Origin: a virus
IMG/VR virus record: IMGVR_UViG_3300020406_000020
Location: 1-28,876 of that record
Direction: 5' to 3' (one strand)
DNA: 28,876 nt
Shown: positions 1-6,169 of the stretch, in pieces
How the letters are laid out: each line of letters begins with the position of its first letter
How positions within the stretch are numbered: the first letter of the stretch is position 1
Notes under the pieces: generated by a model
The model's database searches: none
The model's input: the letters and a program-made list of their open reading frames with translations, nothing else
Told to the model about the DNA's origin: nothing
Made by a program: the position numbers and the translations under genes

Positions 1-661
1 ATCCTTGTCCACCTGATATCTTATCATCTGGATCAAACATATCTTGCGAAGCATATGTATGGTTAGTACAAACTAAACCAACATTGTGACTACCGAACAT
101 ATTTACACAATTTCTAACAAGTGCTGTCAGTGCCTTAGGTTTTCTTCCCATATCACCTTTCATATCACCCTTGTCAAATTGATCAACATCTGTTGGAGTT
201 AACAACATACCTAAACTATCTATTACAAATAAAATTTTAGGTTTGTCTTCCATCTCACGATAATCTTTCATAAATGTGCTAATTGTTTTAGCAACATCAT
301 CAATCATACTCATGCTTAATTTAAGTAGTTTCTTTTCATCTGTATCTACACCAAGTGCTTTTAACCAAGTTTCATCTAAAGCATTTTCACTATCAATTAA
401 GACAACAAAAATATCTTTCTCTTGGGCGTGTTTTACAATGTTACCACTTACAAAATAACTTTTACCTGCACCCGACTCTCCAGCGAATACAGTTACTTTT
501 CCTAGTGGAATACCTTTGTCAAATTCTCCACTTATTAAATAGTTTAATGCATAACTTCCTGTTGAAATCCAATCAGTTGGATCATTAAAGCCGATGCTTA
601 AACCATGTATACTTTTCGTAATATCTTTACGAAATTTACTTACATCAAACGGTTTTCCCAT
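1..661 (-). CDS. uvsX: UvsX RecA-like recombinase (3' end beyond window)
   Basis: This is the N-terminal 220 residues of the T4-type strand-exchange recombinase, which pairs single-stranded DNA with a homologous duplex in phage recombination and recombination-dependent replication. I translated the minus strand from ATG at 659-661. The frame is open to the left edge, so the C-terminus is missing. A Walker A motif GESGAGKS lies at residues 61-68, and a Walker B-like strand ILFVIDSLGML lies in the middle of the visible part. The N-terminus MGKPFDVSKFRKDI and the segment IGFNDPTDWISTG are typical of the marine T4-like UvsX. A GGAG box about 10 nt upstream supports the start. It follows gp32, its functional partner, on the same strand, with a hairpin between them. 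The identification is secure. Confidence 0.95.
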   Translation of the reverse strand, partial: MGKPFDVSKFRKDITKSIHGLSIGFNDPTDWISTGSYALNYLISGEFDKGIPLGKVTVFAGESGAGKSYFVSGNIVKHAQEKDIFVVLIDSENALDETWLKALGVDTDEKKLLKLSMSMIDDVAKTISTFMKDYREMEDKPKILFVIDSLGMLLTPTDVDQFDKGDMKGDMGRKPKALTALVRNCVNMFGSHNVGLVCTNHTYASQDMFDPDDKISGGQG

Positions 662-684
662 AAATTAATTTCTCCATAAATTAA

Positions 685-708
685 GGAGACGACATATATG
701 CCGCCTCC
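685..708 (-). terminator. Hairpin between gp32 and uvsX
   Basis: Read on the minus strand, GGAGGCGGC and GUCGUCUCC pair completely (allowing G-U) around an AUAUAU centre, followed by UUAAUUUAU. The same stem is broken by A-C mismatches on the plus strand, so the structure belongs to the minus-strand transcript. It lies just after the gp32 stop and before the uvsX start. It could be a terminator or an mRNA-stabilising or processing hairpin, because the U-tract is imperfect. Confidence 0.6.
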
Positions 709-720
709 CTTTAGTTTATA

Positions 721-1716
721 TTACTTCTGTCTTGAACGAATCATTGCCAAGATATCTTCAGCACGTTGTCCTGAATCACCTGACTTTGGTGTTTCGACAG
801 GAGCATCTGCAACTGCGTCAGTAGTTTTAGCAGGTTCTACTGGTGCAGTTTCTGTTGCAGTTGTCTGACTAGTTTCAGCAGTTACCTTTTCAGGTGTTAC
901 TGTTTTTGCATTACCACTGTCTGGTAATTGCACTCCTGAAGGTCTAAAGTACTGGGAGTACTTTTCACTATCATATGCTTTACCATCAACACTATCTTCA
1001 AACATTTGTTTGATTATACCAACTTCTGCCTCATTTGGTTTCTTAGGTAAGAAATCATTTAAGTCATAAAGTCCATATGTGCTAATTGCATTATTTTCTA
1101 CTTCTGTAAGAGCAGATTCTTTTCGTGCCCAATTAGAAGTTGAATAATCCGCATATCCGCCTTTAGAAGTTTTCACAACACGGAAATCAATTCCTTTGTT
1201 GTAATCTGTTGGAAGTTCTTCCATATCAGGATCCATCAAACTTGCTTTTATAATATTAAACAGTTGTGGTCCCATAATAAATCTACGAACAGGATTCTCT
1301 GGAGATTCTTCGTCTAGTGGATTTTCACGGACGAAGCCTTGAAATACATAAGATTTCTTTTTCCAATACTTACGACCCATGTCCTCTAAAGAACTATCTT
1401 TAAACCATGGTCTCACTTCTGCAAGTATAGGACAAGATCCTACAGGTTCCCACATCTCCATACAAGGAACTTGAACAGTAATAGGTTTACTATCTACTTG
1501 TCCTTTTATTCCTTGGAACGGTAAACGAATCATTGCTCGTTCGGCCCAGAAAAATGTGTTGCTTGAATTTGAATCAGGAAGAAATCTTAAGGTAGCCGTT
1601 GTACCTTCTGAAATATTCCAATGTGGGTAAATTGCGTTATCGCCGCCGCTTTTTCCGCCTGATGAGCGGGTGTCTTGTGCTTGTAACTTTGCACGGATTT
1701 CAGCCAATGTTGCCAT
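721..1716 (-). CDS. 32: gp32 single-stranded DNA-binding protein
   Basis: A 331-residue protein matching T4 gp32 (301 residues), which coats single-stranded DNA at the replication fork and recruits UvsX and other replication proteins. The OB-fold core lies roughly at residues 25-235, with family-typical stretches such as HWNISEGTTATLRFLPD and TFFWAERAMIRLPF. From about residue 265 it becomes a Thr/Ala/Pro/Glu-rich linker and ends in an acidic-then-basic tip. The tip is the region that in T4 contacts partner proteins. C85 and C95 keep the Cys-x9-Cys spacing of the T4 zinc site, but I do not find the third Cys or the upstream His in the equivalent places. The start is supported by an AGAGAGG stretch upstream. 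A late-type motif and a TTGACA-type promoter precede it, consistent with expression in several phases. uvsX follows downstream. Confidence 0.93.
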   Translation of the reverse strand: MATLAEIRAKLQAQDTRSSGGKSGGDNAIYPHWNISEGTTATLRFLPDSNSSNTFFWAERAMIRLPFQGIKGQVDSKPITVQVPCMEMWEPVGSCPILAEVRPWFKDSSLEDMGRKYWKKKSYVFQGFVRENPLDEESPENPVRRFIMGPQLFNIIKASLMDPDMEELPTDYNKGIDFRVVKTSKGGYADYSTSNWARKESALTEVENNAISTYGLYDLNDFLPKKPNEAEVGIIKQMFEDSVDGKAYDSEKYSQYFRPSGVQLPDSGNAKTVTPEKVTAETSQTTATETAPVEPAKTTDAVADAPVETPKSGDSGQRAEDILAMIRSRQK

Positions 1717-1793
1717 AATATATGCCTCTCTTTTTGCCTAGTTTAGTTATTAATATTGCCAAGATAGCAATCTCTACTCATTGCTAACACTAA

Positions 1794-1801
1794 TATTTAT
1801 A
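1794..1801 (-). promoter_or_regulatory. Late promoter of gp32 (TATAAATA)
   Basis: An exact match to the T4 late consensus TATAAATA on the minus strand. It would start RNA near 1788 and give a leader of about 72 nt before the gp32 ATG. Confidence 0.7.
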
Positions 1802-1856
1802 TGATTAGTTAATTTTGTATAATTTTCTGAATCTTCAATACTAATGCAGTTTCTTA

Positions 1857-1886
1857 AATGTAACATCTTTGTTTCTCTAATGTCAA
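1857..1886 (-). promoter_or_regulatory. Sigma70-type promoter upstream of gp32
   Basis: A perfect -35 box TTGACA (1881-1886) is followed 18 nt later by TACATT (1857-1862). It sits immediately downstream of the U-tract that ends the structured RNA. It would give gp32 its own early or middle start independent of the RNA gene. The -10 box is only a fair match. Confidence 0.5.
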
Positions 1887-1896
1887 CCATTTTATT

Positions 1897-2130
1897 AAAA
1901 AAATTTCAACTGCGGCTTGGAGGGCCTTGCTGTGAACTCACCCCCAACTTTCGAATAGCAGATCACATCTATATTTTGCAAGGTTTAGATATGAAATTTA
2001 CTCGAACCACCTCCTCTTAAACCTACCCACTCGGGCGCCTAAAAAGAATTAGTGTGCGTTACCCCTCTGCCGAAGAGTTGTTCCGCCACAAGCACAAAGA
2101 GTTAATTAGACTCAATGTTGCAGTTGAATA
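1897..2130 (-). ncRNA. Stand-alone structured RNA, about 230 nt, unknown family
   Basis: This stretch has no plausible ORF and is clearly richer in G and C than its surroundings. On the minus strand the 5' end UUCAACUGC (2128-2120) is perfectly complementary to GCAGUUGAA (1913-1905), and the second arm is followed at once by seven U (1903-1897). The RNA is therefore closed by a 9-bp terminal stem that also serves as a terminator. A good TTGACT/TATATT promoter lies just upstream. Inside, local helices can be drawn: UGUGC/GCACA enclosing UUGU-GGCGGA-ACAA and CUCU-UCGGC-AGAG; GCCC-GAGU-GGGU; AGGUUUA/UAAACCU; AGAU-GUG-AUCU; and UUGGGGG/CCUCCAA (one G-U). I could not match it to tRNA, tmRNA, RNase P, SRP RNA, 6S RNA or a riboswitch I know. 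A long gp32 leader is the alternative, but the U-tract and the second promoter argue for an independent RNA. Confidence 0.7.
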
Positions 2131-2135
2131 TCTAT

Positions 2136-2164
2136 AATATATATGAATTGAAAACCAAAGTCAA
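2136..2164 (-). promoter_or_regulatory. Sigma70-type promoter of the structured RNA
   Basis: -35 TTGACT (2159-2164), a 17-nt spacer and -10 TATATT (2136-2141). It predicts an RNA start at about 2128-2131, exactly at the first base of the terminal stem. Confidence 0.7.
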
Positions 2165-2184
2165 CCAGAAAATTAACTTTTTTA

Positions 2185-2217
2185 AAAAATAATATAAAAT
2201 ACCCAGTAAATGAGTAT
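2185..2217 (-). terminator. Rho-independent terminator of the accessory operon
   Basis: On the minus strand AUACUC (2217-2212) pairs with GGGUAU (2204-2199, one G-U) around a 7-nt loop, followed by a UUUAUAUUAUUUUUU tract. It lies about 60 nt after the stop of the last accessory gene and closes that operon before the RNA gene promoter. Confidence 0.65.
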
Positions 2218-2257
2218 CAGGCCCGTATATGGCCCTTATATTTGCGTTTATGACCCC

Positions 2258-2266
2258 ATTATAACA
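2258..2266 (-). promoter_or_regulatory. Possible extended -10 promoter
   Basis: TGTTATAAT on the minus strand matches the extended -10 element TGnTATAAT exactly, but there is no convincing -35 box. If active, it would make only a short transcript (about 65 nt) that ends at the terminator at 2185-2217. It may be a chance match in AT-rich DNA. Confidence 0.3.
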
Positions 2267-2276
2267 GGGTTATACG

Positions 2277-2666
2277 TTATAGTTTGCCTTGTTTACGCAT
2301 TTCAGAACGGATTTTTGTAGCACTAATATCATGTATCTCTTTACCTAAATCATGTTCTGTAAATGTATATCCTACCCCTCTGCCATAACTAATATCAACA
2401 ATATTAGGAACTTGCATTGTAATATATTCAATATTTGCAGTATATCCATGTTTTGCTAATTGTTCATTTATGTTAAGTGCAATAGTTGTAAAATCAAAAG
2501 GATTATCATCATTGCCCATACCAGCATCAACACCTTCGACGTCCCTAACCATTATAGCAACTTGTCCTGTTTTTTCTAATGCTTTTTTAAAAAGTGCAGT
2601 ATGTCCGTCATGCCACGGTTGCCATCTTCCTAGCATCTGCACTGTTGGTTTTTTTAAACTAAACAT
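2277..2666 (-). CDS. HxGH nucleotidyltransferase (NMNAT/cytidylyltransferase-like)
   Basis: A 129-residue protein of the HUP-type nucleotidyltransferase superfamily, whose members transfer a nucleotidyl group from NTP to a small molecule. The ATP-binding motif GRWQPWHDGH (residues 13-22) corresponds to the GRFQPFHxGH of NMN adenylyltransferases, and ISATKIRSEM near the C-terminus matches the second nucleotide-binding motif (ISxTxIR). It is shorter than most NMN adenylyltransferases (about 170 residues). Its first 8 bases overlap the end of the APS-kinase-like gene, so the two are translationally coupled. The family alone does not fix the substrate. NMN is one option. The neighbouring APS-kinase-like gene makes a sulfate-activating role (ATP-sulfurylase-like, same superfamily) an attractive but untested inference. 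It is the last gene of the accessory operon. Confidence 0.8.
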   Translation of the reverse strand: MFSLKKPTVQMLGRWQPWHDGHTALFKKALEKTGQVAIMVRDVEGVDAGMGNDDNPFDFTTIALNINEQLAKHGYTANIEYITMQVPNIVDISYGRGVGYTFTEHDLGKEIHDISATKIRSEMRKQGKL

Positions 2667-3084
2667 TCTTTTTTTCCATATAGTTTTTTACTACATCACT
2701 TAATTGTGAATGTGTATCATTAAACCATGTAGCAACATGGTAATTACATTTTGTTGGTTTTTCAAACATTCTGTTTGTATCTTCATATCTTCCTTCTTTA
2801 ATTGTATCCATCCATACAGTATAATCTGGGTCAAACTCTGCTCGTGCATTTTCAGTAGGACATATGAAATCTGCAACTGCAATTTTACCTGCCATTACAA
2901 CACCATCTGCTAAATGACGCATTCTTTGTGCTTGTCGCATCCTACCACCTTGTGTGAAATCCCAGTCATCATATCTTGTTCGCACTTCATCTGCATTAAT
3001 ATGAACACCACCAATTAATTCTGCAAAAGGTTTTGCAAGTGTAGTTTTACCGCTTCCAGGTAAACCAAATATTAAAATTTTCAT
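2659..3084 (-). CDS. Adenylylsulfate (APS) kinase-like protein
   Basis: A 141-residue P-loop kinase. The Walker A GLPGSGKTT is at residues 7-15. NADEVR at 30-35 takes the place of the DGDxVR of APS kinase. DFICPTENAR at 72-81 corresponds to the FxSPYRxxR segment, and NRMFEKP at 104-110 to the motif near the C-terminus. APS kinase phosphorylates adenylylsulfate to PAPS, the sulfonate donor. The protein is shorter than CysC (about 200 residues), so another small phosphoryl acceptor is possible. An AAGGAG box lies upstream of the ATG. The start overlaps the previous stop (ATGA) and the end overlaps the next gene, so all three genes form one coupled unit with the sulfotransferase-like and nucleotidyltransferase genes. 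Confidence 0.75.
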   Translation of the reverse strand: MKILIFGLPGSGKTTLAKPFAELIGGVHINADEVRTRYDDWDFTQGGRMRQAQRMRHLADGVVMAGKIAVADFICPTENARAEFDPDYTVWMDTIKEGRYEDTNRMFEKPTKCNYHVATWFNDTHSQLSDVVKNYMEKKNV

Positions 3085-3722
3085 ATTGCTCCTTTACGAC
3101 TACTTGCTAATTTAATTGTTTCATCAAGTTCTGATTCTGCTTGTGATATATATTTTGTGTTTGCATCTGTTGATAATATTTTTAAAAGTTTTGTATCATC
3201 TATTGTAGTTTCAACAGGTAACAAACCTATTTCTTTTTCTAACCAATTTAAATAATTTAATTTATATAGATATAACAGTTCTTGACTTGCAAAAATTGTT
3301 TTGTGATTTGATATTATATTGTTAATCTGTTTAATAAAAAAAGAGGTAGTATGTTTACCTCTTACTCTTTGTTGTTGTAATTTAATTATATTACTATCTC
3401 TACCAATTATTACAAATTGTACTTCTGCATACTTACTTGCTTCTTTTGTAAATTTTTTGTAACTTGGAATTGTTTCTGCTCCATCATCAAAATAAGGACA
3501 ACTAATACTTGTAACAAAATGAAAACTTTGTTTCCAATCAAATTCATTTAATTTTTTAGGATTTTTCCAATAGTCTGCAAAAGGTTCTAAATCATGTCCT
3601 TCCCAATATTTTTCCTGTAGACTGGGCCATGCAAAAATATTTCTATTTTGTCCTAGTGCTTTGCTGAATAAATGATTACCACTGCCTTGTGGTCCTGTCA
3701 TTATTGTTAATATTGGTTTCAA
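3081..3722 (-). CDS. Sulfotransferase-like P-loop protein
   Basis: A 213-residue protein with TGPQGSGNHLFSK at residues 9-21. This P-loop variant resembles the 5'-phosphosulfate loop (PKSGTTW type) of sulfotransferases more than a normal GxxxxGKT kinase loop, because the Lys follows later. A segment after strand FVIIGRDSNI, with Arg and Ser, could be the 3'-phosphate-binding motif. I infer a PAPS-dependent sulfotransferase, supported by the APS-kinase-like gene directly downstream, but the similarity is weak and an unknown P-loop enzyme is possible. The start appears to be TTG (overlapping the previous stop as TTGA) with GGGGT just upstream. An in-frame ATG seven codons later lacks a ribosome-binding site. 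The target is unknown; a cell-surface or virion glycan would be a reasonable guess. Confidence 0.5.
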   Translation of the reverse strand: MKPILTIMTGPQGSGNHLFSKALGQNRNIFAWPSLQEKYWEGHDLEPFADYWKNPKKLNEFDWKQSFHFVTSISCPYFDDGAETIPSYKKFTKEASKYAEVQFVIIGRDSNIIKLQQQRVRGKHTTSFFIKQINNIISNHKTIFASQELLYLYKLNYLNWLEKEIGLLPVETTIDDTKLLKILSTDANTKYISQAESELDETIKLASSRKGAI

Positions 3723-3919
3723 CGTTTACCCCATTTTACTAGATTCCATAAACGTTCATGTATATAGAATGCAACTGTATTGGCTGTTAACTGAATTACT
3801 GCAATAGAACCACTGATAGTTAAATCTCGTAGTATTGCATAACTGATTAAAAATAGACAAATAGTTCCTGTTAATCTCCAAGATACAGTTTTTACAAGAC
3901 TTCTTAACCTAGTGTCCAT
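3719..3919 (-). CDS. Small DUF2061-like inner-membrane protein
   Basis: A 66-residue protein with two predicted membrane helices (about residues 17-31 and 36-54). The N-terminal segment SLVKTVSWRLTGT and the middle of the protein match the DUF2061 family of small membrane proteins of unknown function. From memory, this family is sometimes found beside sulfate-activation genes in marine bacteria; I cannot verify that here. The gene overlaps the end of the oxygenase gene by 16 bases and touches the sulfotransferase-like gene, so it belongs to the same operon. It is too small and has too few helices to be the missing TctB subunit of the transporter (about 150 residues and four helices). The basic ends would sit in the cytoplasm. 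Confidence 0.7.
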   Translation of the reverse strand: MDTRLRSLVKTVSWRLTGTICLFLISYAILRDLTISGSIAVIQLTANTVAFYIHERLWNLVKWGKR

Positions 3920-4650
3920 ACCGTATCACGTGATCCGTTAGCAATAATTTCTCTAGTCTTTTCAGATTTTAATCCTGTAATTTGTATACTTGGTCTAGCA
4001 AAATTACTTGCGTTTGCAGTTGCGTGTGGTACATTGGGCCAATCAAATATATGTGCCTCTCCGGCTTTCCAGTTTTGATAAATGTAAGTTCCATACATAT
4101 AAAATTGTCCTGGTTTCCAATCATCTAAAAAGAATGTGATTCTACAAACTTGTTCAGGATCTTCTGGACAACGATCCCATAACTTATCAATATGATAGTT
4201 AAACATTTGTCCAGTGAGTTGCGTATGACAACGTACTTTAAATTCTTTGTTATCGCCTATTACTCCAAAATGTTCTTTCATTTTAAGTAATGTAGGATAT
4301 TCTTCTAGTTCATCTATCATATTTGTTAGTTCAAGTTTTTTTGGATCACCACCACCTTGTGCTATATCATATTCCTCTTGCTCTAGCATAGGAGATTCTT
4401 TTGGTGATGCACCATAAAATTTTCTTGTTTGCCAATTAATAGATTTAGTACTATTTTCAACTAGTCTATCTCTTTCTTCTTGCCAAGACTCAGGATTATC
4501 AAATCGACCAAGTATTTTGAACCAATCGCCTTCATTATCGTTTATTTTATCATCAAAGTGATATTCACTATGTGCGACTGTCCAGTCCCAATTTGATTTA
4601 AACTTATCAGGACTTTGTAATTCTTTTTGCCAATTTGTTTGATGTTTCAT
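3904..4650 (-). CDS. 2-Oxoglutarate/Fe(II)-dependent oxygenase
   Basis: A 248-residue protein with the iron facial triad and cosubstrate residue of the 2OG oxygenase fold: H153 and D155 in NYHIDKLWDR, H209 in DWPNVPHATANAS, and R219 in ARPSIQITGL, which would bind the 2-oxoglutarate carboxylate. Such enzymes hydroxylate proteins or small molecules using O2 and 2-oxoglutarate. The spacing resembles aspartyl/asparaginyl hydroxylase-like members. T4-like marine phages often carry 2OG oxygenases of unknown target. The gene starts 1 base after the TctA stop and overlaps the DUF2061-like gene at its end. A CATAAATA late-type motif lies within the tail of tctA. The substrate cannot be told from the sequence. 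Confidence 0.8.
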   Translation of the reverse strand: MKHQTNWQKELQSPDKFKSNWDWTVAHSEYHFDDKINDNEGDWFKILGRFDNPESWQEERDRLVENSTKSINWQTRKFYGASPKESPMLEQEEYDIAQGGGDPKKLELTNMIDELEEYPTLLKMKEHFGVIGDNKEFKVRCHTQLTGQMFNYHIDKLWDRCPEDPEQVCRITFFLDDWKPGQFYMYGTYIYQNWKAGEAHIFDWPNVPHATANASNFARPSIQITGLKSEKTREIIANGSRDTVWTLG

Positions 4651-4651
4651 T

Positions 4652-6157
4652 TTATGTATAATCCAATCCTTTATCTTTTCTCACTAAACTATTTATGAAT
4701 ATGCCTACTGCAATAACAATACATATTAGGAAGATAGGATGATTACTAAAACTAAATAATTCTCCCCAACGAAATCCTTCCATTGAAGTTAATCCTGGCT
4801 TCCATTGTTTATATCCATACAACTGTAATGTTCCCCAAAAGTATTCATCAATTTTAAATGCTACAACATAGGCAACAAGAATCGCTGGTCTACTAATATT
4901 AAAATACTTACATACACAACCAATTGCACTCAATATTGTAAGTAGTGCCAAGTCTTCCCAGCCTCCTGTGTATTGCATATTTGCATAAATTATAACTGCT
5001 AAAATAAATGAAGCATAAATCCAAAAAGGAACTTCTAATACTTTAAGAATATATTTGTATAAAAATATACTTAATAATGCTACACCTATTGTACCAAAAA
5101 TATATCCAAATGCTAAACTATTTGTAAATTTAATATCCTTTAACAAATCTGGTGTGCCAATTTCCATACCAAAATACATACATATTGCCATAACCATAGC
5201 CGCAAATGGTGCCGCAGGAATACCAAACAAACAAGCAGGTATCATACTAGATACTTTTTGTGCATTGTTGGCTCCTTCACAACCTAATAATCCTACAGGG
5301 TTTCCTTCACCAAAAGGTACTTCTTGTTTTTCTTTGTGTGCCGCTTTTGTGGCACCATAAGCCAAAAAGTCTCCTACTGCTCCTCCTACACCTGGAAGTA
5401 GTCCAGTAACAAACCCTATTAATCCACCACGCATCATATCACGCCAGTGTTTTCTAACGTCACCAAAACCTTGTTTCAATCCATCAAAGTAATTTCCTTC
5501 CAATGGTGGTGCCGCTGATTTTAAATTTTTTCTAAATCCGTCTAATAATTCTGGAACTCCAAATAGTCCTGATAGTAAAACAACCATTCCAATTCCATTT
5601 TGTAAATATTCCCAACCAAATGTTAGTCTTGGATTACTTACAACGTCTTCGCCAACCATACCCACTGCTAGTCCAAATATGATTGCACAAATACTTAAAA
5701 ATACATTTTTACTTGCCACAAAACCTACACAGGCTAGGGCCATTGTCATGAAGCCCAGAAACTCTGGACGTCCAAATAATACTATAATTTTTCCATAATA
5801 AGGAAGTAAGAAGAAAGTTAGTGCCGCGAATACAACTCCATTAAATGTTGAGTCAGCAATAGCAATACCCATTGCTCTTGCGGCTTGACCTTTCTTTGCC
5901 ATAGGATAACCATCAATAACACAAGCCGCAGTAGTACTTGCACCTGGGATACCTGTTAAGATACTTGTATAACTATCTGCACTGGCACAACTTGCCACGA
6001 TTGCAGTAAGAAAGACTAATCCAAGATATGGATCAGCCATAAAATATGCTCCCATGCTAAAGACAGTTATCAGGGCGGTAGTTACACCTGCAATAGGTAT
6101 AATACCAACCAGCATTCCATACATGGTGCCGATTAAAGCCCAGATAACATATTCCAT
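4652..6157 (-). CDS. tctA: TctA-type permease of a tripartite tricarboxylate transporter
   Basis: A 501-residue, very hydrophobic protein with about 11-12 membrane segments, full length for the TctA family. Family motifs are present in order: GMLVGIIPIAG near residue 14; GIPGASTTAACVIDGYPMAK with KGQAARAMGIA around residues 68-100; GLLPGVGGAVGDFLAYG around 253-269; and GIPAAPFAAMVMAICMYFGM after residue 310. TctA is the large membrane subunit that, with TctB and the periplasmic TctC, drives ion-coupled uptake of citrate or other carboxylates. An AAGGG box precedes the ATG. It is 12 bases after tctC, as in bacterial tct operons, but no tctB is present. The phage permease would have to work with a host TctB, with another small subunit, or alone. 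A transporter permease is an unusual cargo for a phage. Confidence 0.93.
   Translation of the reverse strand: MEYVIWALIGTMYGMLVGIIPIAGVTTALITVFSMGAYFMADPYLGLVFLTAIVASCASADSYTSILTGIPGASTTAACVIDGYPMAKKGQAARAMGIAIADSTFNGVVFAALTFFLLPYYGKIIVLFGRPEFLGFMTMALACVGFVASKNVFLSICAIIFGLAVGMVGEDVVSNPRLTFGWEYLQNGIGMVVLLSGLFGVPELLDGFRKNLKSAAPPLEGNYFDGLKQGFGDVRKHWRDMMRGGLIGFVTGLLPGVGGAVGDFLAYGATKAAHKEKQEVPFGEGNPVGLLGCEGANNAQKVSSMIPACLFGIPAAPFAAMVMAICMYFGMEIGTPDLLKDIKFTNSLAFGYIFGTIGVALLSIFLYKYILKVLEVPFWIYASFILAVIIYANMQYTGGWEDLALLTILSAIGCVCKYFNISRPAILVAYVVAFKIDEYFWGTLQLYGYKQWKPGLTSMEGFRWGELFSFSNHPIFLICIVIAVGIFINSLVRKDKGLDYT
4690..4697 (-). promoter_or_regulatory. Possible internal late promoter (CATAAATA)
   Basis: CATAAATA on the minus strand lies inside the 3' end of tctA. 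It would start RNA near 4684, 34 nt before the oxygenase ATG. It resembles the other late motifs in the window, but it lies in coding sequence, so a chance match is possible. Confidence 0.4.
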
Positions 6158-6169
6158 AGGTCTATTCCC

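Noticed and set aside
276-588. Plus-strand frames across the uvsX gene
   Set aside because: They lie opposite a clear RecA-like protein and show no family features.
1981-2040. tRNA-like T-loop (GGTTCGAGT) in the gene-free region
   Set aside because: The bases on either side do not form the 5-bp T stem, and no acceptor stem, D arm or anticodon arm can be drawn around it. The stretch fits better as the loop of the AGGUUUA/UAAACCU helix.
1897-2130. tmRNA or RNase P RNA
   Set aside because: There is no alanine-type acceptor end or tag reading frame, and the conserved RNase P blocks are absent. The length is also too short for both.
2659-3084. T4 polynucleotide kinase or plain dNMP kinase
   Set aside because: The order NADEVR, then DFICPTENAR, then a basic and Pro-ending segment fits APS kinase better, and a true dNMP kinase is present at 21639.
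3719-3919. Missing TctB subunit
   Set aside because: The protein has two short membrane helices and 66 residues and matches the DUF2061 pattern; TctB has about four helices and 150 residues.
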